From contig CAJTOT010000014.1 in assembly GCA_910577935.1 (NCBI GenBank), positions 11,987 through 75,986 on the forward strand: a DNA stretch of 64,000 nt. Reading direction: 5' to 3'. Source of the stretch: an uncultured Hungatella sp. (lineage in GTDB: Bacteria > Bacillota > Clostridia > Lachnospirales > Lachnospiraceae). Each line of letters begins with the position of its first letter. Position 1 is the stretch's first letter. The notes beneath the pieces are model-generated. The model ran no database searches and was not told the origin of the DNA. It saw only the letters and a list, made by a program, of their open reading frames with translations. Position numbers and translations under genes: made by a program. Positions 1-8,204 of the stretch are shown here, piece after piece.

Positions 1-1
1 G

Positions 2-814
2 GTGGAGAGAGAGACAGAAGGCGTCTGCCGTTTGTCATTTCCCCTTCTGGAGGAGAGCGGGCTGGTGTCCCACTGTTTTTCCACCAGGCTGGGAGGAGTC
101 AGCCGGGGGAGGTTTGCCACCATGAACTTTACCTTCACGAGAGGAGATAAACAGGAACATGTGATGGAGAATTACCGCCGTATGGCAAGAGCCCTGGGCG
201 TGGACCTGGAGCGGATGGTTCTCTCCTATCAGACCCACACCACCAACGTGCGCAGAGTGACAGAGGAGGATGAGGGGAAGGGCATCGCCAGGCCTCGGGA
301 TTACAAGGATATTGACGGACTGATCACAGACGTGCCGGGGATCACTCTGGTGACTTTTTACGCGGACTGCGTCCCCTTATATTTTTTGGATCCGGTACAT
401 AGGGCCATCGGCCTGAGCCATTCCGGATGGCGGGGGACCGTAAAGCGCATGGGAAAAGTCACTCTGGAGGCCATGGCGGAGGCGTACGGGACCAGGCCGG
501 AGGATGTGCTGTGCTGCGTGGGCCCCAGCATATGCCGGGACTGTTTTGAGGTGGGGGAGGAAGTGGCGGAAGAATTTTGCAGGGAATTTGACAGACGGTT
601 CCACCGAGAGCTGTTTTACAGAAAAGAGAACGGAAAATATCAGCTGGACTTATGGAAGGCCAACGAGATTGTCCTGAGAGAGGCGGGGGTGGCAGAGAAA
701 CATCTCCAGATTACCAATATCTGTACCAAGTGCAACCCTGTGCACCTGTTCTCCCACAGGGTCATGGGAAACGAGAGAGGAAACCTGGCAGCTTTTCTCT
801 GTCTGAGGGAGTAG
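2..814 (+). CDS. pgeF: Purine nucleoside phosphorylase / polyphenol-oxidase (YfiH/DUF152) family protein
   Basis: A 270-residue cytosolic protein of the YfiH/LACC1 family, whose members cleave purine nucleosides and were earlier called multicopper laccases. The family's zinc ligands are visible: H79 in YQTHT, C123 in ADCVPL and H140 in SHSGWRGT. The C-terminal CTKC...FSHR motif is also typical. The first in-frame start is a GTG at the very edge of the window, so the true start could lie upstream; the length is nevertheless normal for the family. It converges on the prs gene at a shared terminator. The family call is secure; the exact substrate (adenosine, inosine or similar) cannot be read from sequence. 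Confidence 0.88.
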   Translation: MERETEGVCRLSFPLLEESGLVSHCFSTRLGGVSRGRFATMNFTFTRGDKQEHVMENYRRMARALGVDLERMVLSYQTHTTNVRRVTEEDEGKGIARPRDYKDIDGLITDVPGITLVTFYADCVPLYFLDPVHRAIGLSHSGWRGTVKRMGKVTLEAMAEAYGTRPEDVLCCVGPSICRDCFEVGEEVAEEFCREFDRRFHRELFYRKENGKYQLDLWKANEIVLREAGVAEKHLQITNICTKCNPVHLFSHRVMGNERGNLAAFLCLRE

Positions 815-891
815 ATGACAGCAGCCCTTGGTCTGTCCAGGGCATTGCGCCTTTGCCTTTACATGGGGACTAAAAGCAGAAACAAAAAGCG

Positions 892-943
892 CGGGAAACG
901 CCATGGGGAAGAGATTCGTGGCATTTCCCGGTTTTTCGTTTTT
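892..943. terminator. Bidirectional intrinsic terminator between pgeF and prs
   Basis: A 14-bp stem (892-905 pairing with 917-930, two G-U-type positions) with an 11-nt loop is followed on the + strand by a T-rich run (931-943) and preceded by an A-rich run that gives U's on the - strand. It can therefore end both convergent transcripts. The prs stop codon lies in the T-run. Confidence 0.8.
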
Positions 944-2160
944 CAGACCCCGAATGTCGTCTCCGGGCTGTCGAGGCTTTCGCCGGAGCGATACCGCCGG
1001 ATCAGCTTCTGGAGCTTTTCCGTGGGGGACAGAGTGCGCTCGATGGAGACATCGTGGTTCAGTGAGTTGATAATGGCGGCCAGAAATTCGCTCATGTCTG
1101 CTTCCAGATACCACGGCCGTCCCAGAAGCTCCTTGGGGCGGTAGTTTAAGTTGGTGGTGATCACATGGTCAATGCAGCCCTTCTCATAAAACTCGTCAAA
1201 TTTTTCAAAACCGCCGGTGAACAGGCCGAAGGTACAGCAGATAATCACCTTTTTGGCCTTCCGTTCTTTCAGCTCCCTGGCGGTGTCCAGCATGCTCTCA
1301 CCGGAAGATATCATGTCGTCGATAATCAAAACCGTCTTTCCCTCCACGGAGGAGCCCAGGAATTCGTGGGCGACGATGGGGTTGCGCCCGTCCACGATCT
1401 GAGAGTAGTTCCGGCGCTTGTAGAACATGCCCATGTCGACGCTCAGGTTGTTGGCCAGGTAGACGGCCCTGTCCATGGCGCCTTCGTCCGGGCTGATGAT
1501 CATCAAGTGCTCTTTGTCCAGAACCAGGTTGGGCTCGCGCTGAAGCAGAGTCTTGACAAACTGGTAGGTGGGCATAAAGTTGTCAAAGCAGTTCAGGGGG
1601 ATGGCGTTCTGGACTCTCGGGTCGTGGGCGTCGAAGGTGATGATATTTTTCACGCCCATGGTCACCAGCTCCTCCAAAGCCATGGCGCAGTCCAGAGACT
1701 CCCGGGAGCTGCGCTTGTGCTGCCGGCTCTCATATAAGAAGGGCATGATCACGGTGAGGCGGTGACATGTGGCGGAGACGGCTCCGATAAGCCTTTTTAG
1801 GTTCTGAAAATGATCATCCGGCGACATATGGTTGGTGTTTCCGTACATCTGGTAGGTCAGGCTGTGATTGGTCACATCGGCCATGGCGAAGATGTCCGTT
1901 CCCCGGACAGACTCGGCCAGTATGGCTTTTCCCTCCCCGGAGCCGAACCGGGGACACTTAAAGTTCAGGAGATAGGAGTCTACATGGTAGCCGCGAAAGT
2001 TGAGGTCCTTCTTCTGCCTGATCATTTCTTCCATATCGTGCCTGCGGAAAGAGACGATGTGGTCATTTACCAGCGAGGCCAGCTCCTGGCAGCCGTCGAG
2101 GGCCGCCAGCTTCAGGGGAGCGACAGGAAGACAGTCTTTAAACGCATAATTATTTGCCAT
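943..2160 (-). CDS. prs: Ribose-phosphate pyrophosphokinase (PRPP synthetase), long form
   Basis: Makes PRPP from ribose 5-phosphate and ATP for purine, pyrimidine, histidine, tryptophan and NAD synthesis. The PRPP-binding loop VLIIDDMISSGES lies near residues 278-289. RQHKR (146-150) and FDAHD (176-180) match the ATP/ribose-phosphate region. At 405 residues it is much longer than the usual ~315, through an N-terminal extension of about 70 residues and extra C-terminal sequence, a form I associate with Lachnospiraceae. The ATG is preceded by GGAGG at proper spacing. It is transcribed alone, divergently from the DUF512 gene, from a promoter that contains a perfect palindrome. Confidence 0.92.
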   Translation of the reverse strand: MANNYAFKDCLPVAPLKLAALDGCQELASLVNDHIVSFRRHDMEEMIRQKKDLNFRGYHVDSYLLNFKCPRFGSGEGKAILAESVRGTDIFAMADVTNHSLTYQMYGNTNHMSPDDHFQNLKRLIGAVSATCHRLTVIMPFLYESRQHKRSSRESLDCAMALEELVTMGVKNIITFDAHDPRVQNAIPLNCFDNFMPTYQFVKTLLQREPNLVLDKEHLMIISPDEGAMDRAVYLANNLSVDMGMFYKRRNYSQIVDGRNPIVAHEFLGSSVEGKTVLIIDDMISSGESMLDTARELKERKAKKVIICCTFGLFTGGFEKFDEFYEKGCIDHVITTNLNYRPKELLGRPWYLEADMSEFLAAIINSLNHDVSIERTLSPTEKLQKLIRRYRSGESLDSPETTFGV

Positions 2161-2234
2161 GGGGGTATTCCTCCGTGTCCTTGTGGGGACGTGAATTGAG
2201 AATGTTTAGTTGTTGTTATAAAGCTGTATGATTA

Positions 2235-2264
2235 TTTATAACATTTTTGGCCAAAAATAGTCAA
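2235..2264 (-). promoter_or_regulatory. Putative sigma-A promoter of prs with a palindromic spacer
   Basis: Read on the - strand: TTGACT (2264-2259), an 18-nt spacer and TATAAA (2240-2235). The spacer contains the perfect 16-bp palindrome ATTTTTGGCCAAAAAT (2243-2258), a plausible operator position. The boxes are seen directly; any regulation is inferred. Confidence 0.55.
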
Positions 2265-2311
2265 CAAATACAGAAAAAGTACTACAAAAAGTACAATCCC
2301 GCCAGGCCGCC

Positions 2312-2340
2312 TTTACAAAACTTAAGAATCTTGCTATCAT
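2312..2340 (+). promoter_or_regulatory. Putative sigma-A promoter for DUF512-der-plsY
   Basis: TTTACA (2312-2317), a 17-nt spacer and TATCAT (2335-2340) lie 32 nt before the first gene of the operon. Just upstream the 9-mer AAAAAGTAC occurs twice. Confidence 0.5.
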
Positions 2341-2372
2341 GAAGCAAGGAAAAGAAAGGAAATAGGATTGCC

Positions 2373-3722
2373 ATGAAAAGAGGACATGTCATAAAGGCCG
2401 TGGCTCCGGGATCTATCGCGGACCAGCTGGAGCTGGTCCCCGGAGACAGGCTTATGACCATAGACGGACATGAGCTGGAGGATATCTTTGACTACGAATA
2501 TTATATAGGAAGCGAAGCCGTCACGGCGGTGGTGCTGAAGGAGAACGGGGAGGAGTGGGAGCTGGAGATCGAGAACGATTACCAGGACCTGGGCATCACC
2601 TTTGAGAACAGCCTTATGAGCGAGTACCGTTCCTGCAGGAACAAGTGCATCTTCTGCTTTATCGACCAGATGCCAAAGGGTATGAGGGAGACGCTGTACT
2701 TTAAAGACGATGACTCCAGGCTGTCCTTTCTCCAGGGAAACTATATCACCCTGACCAACATGTCGGACAGGGATATCGACCGGATTATCCGGTTTAAGCT
2801 GTCCCCCATCAACATCTCCGTGCACACCACCAACCCCGCCCTGCGGTGCAGGATGCTGAACAACCGGTTTGCCGGAGAGGCACTGGAGAAGATCCGCCGG
2901 CTGTATCAGGCCCGGACACCTATGAACGGCCAGATCGTCATGTGCAAAGGCTTCAACGACGGGGAGGAGCTGGAGAGAACCATCGAAGACCTGTCAGAGT
3001 ATATCCCGTATATGGAGAGCCTGTCCGTGGTCCCTGTGGGGCTGTCAAAGTTTCGGGACGGCTTAGAGCCTCTGGAGCCTGTGGAGAAGGAGGACGCCGT
3101 CCGCGCCATCGACATCGTGGAGCGGTGGCAGGAGAAACTGTACAGGGAGCGCGGAACCCATTTTGTCCACGCCAGCGACGAATTCTATATATTGGCAGGC
3201 AGGGACATGCCGGAGGCAGAGCGGTATGACGGCTATATCCAGCTGGAGAACGGGGTGGGCATGGTCAGGCTTCTCCTGGACGAGGTGGACCAGGCCCTTG
3301 AAGGCCTTGAGGGAGACGACAGGGAGGCGGAGATATCCATGGCCACCGGGGTCCTGGCGTGGGGGTATATTGCCCAGTGCCTGGAGAAGATCAAGAAGAA
3401 GTATCCGAAGGTCAGGGTCTATCTTTACAAGATTGTCAACCGCTTCTTCGGGGAGCAGATCACGGTTGCCGGCCTGATCACCGGAAGGGACCTGATGGCG
3501 CAGCTTGGAGGCTGCAGGCTGGGGGAGCGTCTGCTGCTTCCGGAATGTATGTTCCGCAGCGGCGAGGAAGTGTTTCTCGACGACGTGACCAGGGAAGAGG
3601 TAAAAAATGCTTTACAAGTTCCGGTTCATATTGTAAAATCAAGCGGACAAGCTTTTGTGGACGCGGTTTTATGCCCCCGGAGAGACGAAACGGCTCTTTA
3701 CAGGGGGTACGAATTAAAGTGA
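2373..3722 (+). CDS. DUF512 family protein: PDZ domain plus radical-SAM-like Fe-S domain
   Basis: A 449-residue protein with an N-terminal PDZ-like domain (about residues 3-65: GHVIKAVAPGSIAD..LVPGDRLMTIDG). It is followed by a CxxxCxxC cluster (C88, C92, C95), the spacing used by radical-SAM enzymes to bind a 4Fe-4S cluster, and a C-terminal DUF512 domain. The family is widespread in Clostridia and cyanobacteria and often sits beside der, as here, but its reaction is unknown. The gene ends 12 nt before der and is probably co-transcribed with der and plsY. The link to der suggests a role near ribosome assembly or RNA/protein modification; that is inference only. Confidence 0.85.
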   Translation: MKRGHVIKAVAPGSIADQLELVPGDRLMTIDGHELEDIFDYEYYIGSEAVTAVVLKENGEEWELEIENDYQDLGITFENSLMSEYRSCRNKCIFCFIDQMPKGMRETLYFKDDDSRLSFLQGNYITLTNMSDRDIDRIIRFKLSPINISVHTTNPALRCRMLNNRFAGEALEKIRRLYQARTPMNGQIVMCKGFNDGEELERTIEDLSEYIPYMESLSVVPVGLSKFRDGLEPLEPVEKEDAVRAIDIVERWQEKLYRERGTHFVHASDEFYILAGRDMPEAERYDGYIQLENGVGMVRLLLDEVDQALEGLEGDDREAEISMATGVLAWGYIAQCLEKIKKKYPKVRVYLYKIVNRFFGEQITVAGLITGRDLMAQLGGCRLGERLLLPECMFRSGEEVFLDDVTREEVKNALQVPVHIVKSSGQAFVDAVLCPRRDETALYRGYELK

Positions 3723-3734
3723 GGAGACTTAAGA

Positions 3735-5066
3735 ATGAGCAAACCAATCGTAGCGGTGGTAGGGCGTCCCAATGTTGGAAAGTCCACGCTGTTTAATGCA
3801 ATTGCCGGGGATACCATCTCCATCGTCAAGGACACTCCCGGAGTCACCAGAGACCGGATCTATGCCGAGTGCAGCTGGCTTGACATGAATTTTACCCTGA
3901 TCGACACCGGAGGCATTGAGCCGGATACCACGGATATTATTTTGTCCCAGATGAGAGAACAGGCAGAGATCGCCATCGCCACGGCGGACGTGATCATTTT
4001 CCTGGTGGACGTGCGCCAGGGGCTGGTGGATTCCGACCAGCGGGTGGCGGAGATGCTGAGAAAGTCCAAGAAGCCGGTGGTTCTGGTGGTCAACAAGGTG
4101 GACAGCTTCCAGAAGTACGGCAATGACGTTTACGAATTTTACAACCTGGGAATCGGGGAGCCTGTCCCCGTCTCGGCGGCATCACGGCTGGGGCTGGGAG
4201 ATATGCTGGACGTGGTCACCAGCCATTTTACGGCGAAGCATCTGGAGGAGGAGGAAGATGACCGCCCCCGCATCGCCATCGTGGGAAAGCCCAACGTGGG
4301 CAAGTCCTCGATCATCAACAAACTGACGGGGGAGAACCGGGTCATCGTGTCCGACGTGGCGGGAACCACCAGGGATGCGGTGGACACGGAGGTGGTCTTC
4401 AACGGCGCGGAATACGTGTTCATAGACACGGCGGGCCTGAGGAGAAAGAACAAAATCAAGGAAGAGCTGGAGCGGTACAGCATCATCAGGGCAGTGACGG
4501 CGGTGGAGAGGGCGGATGTGGTCATCGTGGTCATCGACGCGGCGGAGGGCGTGACGGAACAGGACGCCAAGATCGCAGGGATTGCCCACGAGAGAGGAAA
4601 GGGCATCATCATCGCCGTGAACAAGTGGGATGCCATAGAGAAGAACGATAAGACCATCTATGAGTTTACAAGGAGAATCCGGAATACCCTGTCTTTCATG
4701 CCCTACGCGGAGCTTATCTTCGTGTCGGCGGTGACAGGGCAGCGCCTGGAAAAGCTGTTCCAGCTCATCGACATGGTCCGGGAGAACCAGAACATGAGAG
4801 TCTCCACCGGCGTGCTCAACGAGATTATGAGTGAGGCGGTGGCCCTTCAGCAGCCGCCCTCGGACAAGGGGAAGAGGCTCCGCCTTTACTATATCACCCA
4901 GGTGGCAGTGAAGCCGCCTACCTTCGTGATTTTTGTCAACAGCAAGGAGCTTATGCACTTTTCATATACCCGTTATCTGGAAAACCGTATCCGGGAGGCA
5001 TTCGGATTCCGGGGGACTGCTCTCAAGTTTATTATCAGGGAACGTTCGGGAAAGGAAGGAAAATGA
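3735..5066 (+). CDS. der: Ribosome-assembly GTPase Der (EngA)
   Basis: An essential double GTPase that matures the 50S subunit. Two G domains are visible: GRPNVGKST near residues 9-17 with DTPG and NKVD motifs, and GKPNVGKSS near 182-190 with DTAG and NKWD. A C-terminal KH-like domain of about 90 residues follows. Length 443 is normal. The start ATG follows GAGGAG at suitable spacing. The stop overlaps the plsY start by 4 nt (ATGA), so the two are translationally coupled. Confidence 0.97.
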   Translation: MSKPIVAVVGRPNVGKSTLFNAIAGDTISIVKDTPGVTRDRIYAECSWLDMNFTLIDTGGIEPDTTDIILSQMREQAEIAIATADVIIFLVDVRQGLVDSDQRVAEMLRKSKKPVVLVVNKVDSFQKYGNDVYEFYNLGIGEPVPVSAASRLGLGDMLDVVTSHFTAKHLEEEEDDRPRIAIVGKPNVGKSSIINKLTGENRVIVSDVAGTTRDAVDTEVVFNGAEYVFIDTAGLRRKNKIKEELERYSIIRAVTAVERADVVIVVIDAAEGVTEQDAKIAGIAHERGKGIIIAVNKWDAIEKNDKTIYEFTRRIRNTLSFMPYAELIFVSAVTGQRLEKLFQLIDMVRENQNMRVSTGVLNEIMSEAVALQQPPSDKGKRLRLYYITQVAVKPPTFVIFVNSKELMHFSYTRYLENRIREAFGFRGTALKFIIRERSGKEGK

Positions 5067-5701
5067 TGGAACGGATCATATGTCTGGTACTGGGATATTG
5101 TTTCGGCCTGTTTCAGACAGGCTATCTCTACAGCAAAAAGCACAACGTGGATATCAAAAAAGAGGGAAGCGGCAACTCCGGCAGCACCAACGTGCTCCGG
5201 GTCATGGGAGTGAAGGCGGGAATCATCGTGTTCCTGGGGGATGCGGGGAAGACCATACTGGCCTGCCTCGCTGCCAGGGTTCTGTTCGGAAACCGGCCTG
5301 ACATGGTGAACCTTCTCGTCCTCTACGCGGCTCTGGGGGCGATTCTGGGCCACAACTATCCTTTCTACATGCACTTTAACGGAGGAAAGGGCATCGCCTG
5401 CACCGCAGGGCTTTTGGCTTCCATAGACTGGCGGCTCATGCTCATATGCCTGATCGTCTTTGTCATCATCGTGGCGGTCACCAGGTATGTGTCCCTGGGC
5501 TCACTGGTGGTTGTCAGCATCTTCCTGGCGTGGATGATCGTGTTCGGCCAGATGGGAGAGTACGGGCTGGGAGAAAGCCTGCGGCTGGAGTTTTACGGGG
5601 TGGCCGCGGTCATCGCCGCCCTGGCGTTTCTGCGGCACAGGGCCAATTTAAACCGCCTGATTCACGGAACGGAAAACAAGATCAGCGCGAAGAAAAAGTG
5701 A
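5063..5701 (+). CDS. plsY: Acyl-phosphate:glycerol-3-phosphate acyltransferase PlsY
   Basis: A polytopic membrane enzyme that puts the first acyl chain on glycerol 3-phosphate using acyl-phosphate. Three PlsY signature segments are present: GSGNSGSTNVLR near residues 36-47, GHNYPFYMHFNGGKGIA near 97-113, and a third conserved stretch RHRANLNRLIHGTE near the C-terminus. About five hydrophobic segments fit the family, and the 212-residue length is normal. It overlaps der by 4 nt. gpsA, its common neighbour, is absent. A small AT-rich hairpin (GTTATAC/GTATAAC, 5716-5732) follows the stop but is a weak terminator. Confidence 0.94.
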   Translation: MMERIICLVLGYCFGLFQTGYLYSKKHNVDIKKEGSGNSGSTNVLRVMGVKAGIIVFLGDAGKTILACLAARVLFGNRPDMVNLLVLYAALGAILGHNYPFYMHFNGGKGIACTAGLLASIDWRLMLICLIVFVIIVAVTRYVSLGSLVVVSIFLAWMIVFGQMGEYGLGESLRLEFYGVAAVIAALAFLRHRANLNRLIHGTENKISAKKK

Positions 5702-5784
5702 GAAGGGAAGGCCGGTTATACCAAGTATAACTTTTCTGTATGGCTTTAAAGCGGCATTAAGGCGCCGTATAGGGGCGGAAACGG

Positions 5785-5813
5785 TTGACAAGGGAAAGGG
5801 TTATGGATATAAT
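5785..5813 (+). promoter_or_regulatory. Consensus sigma-A promoter of the liv operon
   Basis: Exact consensus TTGACA (5785-5790), a 17-nt spacer and TATAAT (5808-5813), 52 nt before the livJ start codon. This should be one of the strongest promoters in the window, as expected for an abundant binding protein. Confidence 0.85.
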
Positions 5814-5865
5814 GTAAAAAGTTTTACATAAAAATGTTTGCATATTTATGAGGAGGAACAACATT

Positions 5866-7083
5866 ATGAAAAAACTGTTTACATTAGGTTTAACCGCCGC
5901 CATGGTTGCCTCGCTGACAGCCTGCGGGTCCGGCAGCGGCACTGCAGATACCACGGCAGCGGCGGGAGGAGAGACTTCAGCAGCAGGAGCGGAGGCTCCG
6001 GCAGCCGGCGGGGAAGCGGCAGAAGGAGAGACTTTCAAGATCGGAGTCATCGGGCCTCTCACCGGTCCGGCGGCAGCCTACGGCATTGCTGTGCAGAACG
6101 GCGCCGACCTGGCGGTGAAGGAGATCAACGCAGCCGGCGGCGTGAACGGCTTCATGCTTGAGTCAAACGCCCAGGACGACGAGCACGACGCTCAGAAGTC
6201 CGTCAATGCGTACAACACCTTGAAGGACTGGGGCGCCCAGGTGATTGTAGGCTCCACCACATCGGACCCCTGTATCGCTGTCGCAGCCGAGTCTTCCAAT
6301 GACAATATGTTCCAGATCACGCCTTCAGGCTCCGCGGTAGAGTGTGTGGCTCCGGACAACGTGTTCCGCGTATGCTTCGCAGACCCGGACCAGGGAACTG
6401 CCTCCGCCGTGTACATCGGAGAGCACAAGCTGGCCACCAAGGTGGCTGTGATCTATGACAGCTCCACTACCTATTCGTCAGGCATCCGGGAGGCATTCGT
6501 GAAGGAAGCAGGAAACCAGGGGCTGGAGATTGTGGCTGACGAGGCGTTTACAGCCGACAACGCCACTGATTTTTCCGTCCAGCTGGACAAGGCGAAAGAG
6601 GCCGGCGCGGAGCTGGTGTTCCTTCCTGTCTATTACCAGGAGGCTTCCGTCATCTTAAAGCAGGCCAGCGACAAGGATTTCGCGCCTATCTTCTTCGGAT
6701 GCGACGGCATGGACGGTATTCTGACCGTGAAGAATTTTGACACTTCTCTGGCCGAGGGTCTGATGCTTCTGACCCCCTTCTCCACCACTGAGGAGAGCAG
6801 CAAGGCCTTTACCGAGGCTTATGTGGCGGCTTACGGCATCGAGCCCAATCAGTTCGCGGCTGATTCCTACGACGCGGTCTACGCCATCAGGGCGGCTATC
6901 GAGAAGTCCGGCGTGGCTGTTGACGCGGATTACTCAACCGTATGTGAAGCTTTTAAGACTGCCATGACCGAGATCAGCATCGACGGACTTACAGGCGCAG
7001 GTATGACCTGGAACGCAGCAGGCGAGCCCGACAAGGCGCCGAAAGCAGTAAAGATCGTAAACGGCGTATACGAGATGCAGTAG
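5866..7083 (+). CDS. livJ: Branched-chain amino-acid ABC transporter, substrate-binding lipoprotein
   Basis: A 405-residue exported lipoprotein that captures leucine, isoleucine or valine (or a related amino acid) outside the cell for LivHMGF. It has a signal peptide and lipobox LTAC with lipidated C20, then an Ala/Gly/Glu-rich linker (about 21-55). A type-I periplasmic-binding fold (Peripla_BP_6) begins at FKIGVIGPLTGPAAAYG. The chosen ATG is 18 nt inside a possible earlier ATG because GAGGAGG lies directly before it. Its own consensus promoter and a downstream terminator should make it more abundant than the permeases. Substrate specificity is inferred from the family. Confidence 0.92.
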   Translation: MKKLFTLGLTAAMVASLTACGSGSGTADTTAAAGGETSAAGAEAPAAGGEAAEGETFKIGVIGPLTGPAAAYGIAVQNGADLAVKEINAAGGVNGFMLESNAQDDEHDAQKSVNAYNTLKDWGAQVIVGSTTSDPCIAVAAESSNDNMFQITPSGSAVECVAPDNVFRVCFADPDQGTASAVYIGEHKLATKVAVIYDSSTTYSSGIREAFVKEAGNQGLEIVADEAFTADNATDFSVQLDKAKEAGAELVFLPVYYQEASVILKQASDKDFAPIFFGCDGMDGILTVKNFDTSLAEGLMLLTPFSTTEESSKAFTEAYVAAYGIEPNQFAADSYDAVYAIRAAIEKSGVAVDADYSTVCEAFKTAMTEISIDGLTGAGMTWNAAGEPDKAPKAVKIVNGVYEMQ

Positions 7084-7140
7084 CGAAGGGAAGCTGATGT
7101 TTCCGTCTGCATATCCTGCATGGAAATATAATGATCCGGA

Positions 7141-7168
7141 GAGGGCTGTCCCTGGGACGGCCCTTTTT
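7141..7168 (+). terminator. Intrinsic terminator between livJ and livH
   Basis: A 9-bp GC-rich stem (7143-7151 with 7155-7163, one G-U), a 3-nt loop and TTTTT (7164-7168), about 60 nt after the livJ stop. Partial read-through would let livJ be expressed above the downstream permease genes. A copy of the repeat end GTTACTGTTCAC lies just after it (7179-7190). Confidence 0.8.
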
Positions 7169-7210
7169 CCGTACTGCTGTTACTGTTCACAGGGCAGGAA
7201 ATCTTTGGTC

Positions 7211-7239
7211 TTGCGCATCGTTTCCGCCTATGATATAAT
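7211..7239 (+). promoter_or_regulatory. Putative second promoter for livHMGF
   Basis: TTGCGC (7211-7216), a 17-nt spacer and TATAAT (7234-7239) with an extended -10 TG (7231-7232), 75 nt before livH. It would allow transcription of the permease/ATPase genes independently of livJ. Confidence 0.6.
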
Positions 7240-7313
7240 TCGACATATTATTGTTTTTCAGATCACTGGAAAGTTCTGACGACTTTCTGACAGCCAACTA
7301 GAGGGGTGGATTC

Positions 7314-8195
7314 ATGAGTTTTCTTTCTTATTTAATCAGCGGGATCAGCCTTGGCAGCATTTATGCCATCATCGCGCTTGGATATACTATGGTATACGGA
7401 ATCGCAAGAATGCTGAATTTTGCTCACGGGGATATTATTATGGTGGGCGGTTTTGCCATCTTTACGGTGGTGAGCACCCTGGGGATGGCGCCTTTGCTGG
7501 GAATCGTCACGGCGGCGGCGGTGTGCACCATCCTGGGAGTGACCATCGAGTTTGTGGCGTACAGGCCTCTTCGCGGGGCTTCCTCCCTGGCGGTTCTCAT
7601 CACGGCCATCGGGGTCAGTTACCTGCTCCAGAACCTGGCGCTGCTCATCTTCGGCTCCAACGCCCGCCAGTTTACATCTGTGGTCACCATGCCGGGCTTA
7701 AAGCTGGCAGAGGGCAGGCTGTCCATATCAGGCGAGACCATCGTTACCATTCTTGTGTGTATTGTCATCATGGCAGGACTGACTGCGTTTATCAACAAAA
7801 CCAGAATCGGACAGGCCATGCTGGCGGTGTCCGAGGACAGGGGAGCGGCCGCCCTCATGGGAATCAACGTGAACCGGACCATCGCCATCACCTTTGCCAT
7901 CGGTTCGGCCCTGGCGGCTGTCGCGGGAGCTTTGCTGTGCTCCACCTATCCGTCCCTGACTCCCTACACCGGTTCCATGCCGGGAATCAAGGCTTTTGTG
8001 GCCGCGGTGTTCGGCGGCATCGGCTCCATCCCGGGAGCTCTTCTGGGAGGCGTTATCCTTGGAGTGGTGGAGAACCTGTCAAAGGCGTATATTTCGTCCC
8101 AGCTGTCGGATGCCATCGTGTTCTCCCTGCTGATTGTGATTCTTCTGGTTCGTCCCACGGGGATACTGGGAAAGAAAATCAATGAGAAAGTGTAG
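7314..8195 (+). CDS. livH: Branched-chain amino-acid ABC transporter permease LivH
   Basis: A 293-residue integral membrane permease of the LivH family with about eight hydrophobic segments. Conserved features are GISLGSIYAIIALGYTMVYGI at the N-terminus (residues 9 onward), NFAHGDI, and the EAA-like loop GIKAFVAAVFGGIGSIPGA near the C-terminus. A good Shine-Dalgarno (AGAGGGGTGG) precedes the ATG. It abuts livM, with which it should form the channel heterodimer. Confidence 0.95.
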   Translation: MSFLSYLISGISLGSIYAIIALGYTMVYGIARMLNFAHGDIIMVGGFAIFTVVSTLGMAPLLGIVTAAAVCTILGVTIEFVAYRPLRGASSLAVLITAIGVSYLLQNLALLIFGSNARQFTSVVTMPGLKLAEGRLSISGETIVTILVCIVIMAGLTAFINKTRIGQAMLAVSEDRGAAALMGINVNRTIAITFAIGSALAAVAGALLCSTYPSLTPYTGSMPGIKAFVAAVFGGIGSIPGALLGGVILGVVENLSKAYISSQLSDAIVFSLLIVILLVRPTGILGKKINEKV

Positions 8196-8204
8196 GTGTG
8201 TGTG

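Noticed and set aside
7097..7279. A 60-codon frame between livJ and livH
   Set aside because: It spans a terminator and a promoter and has no ribosome site.
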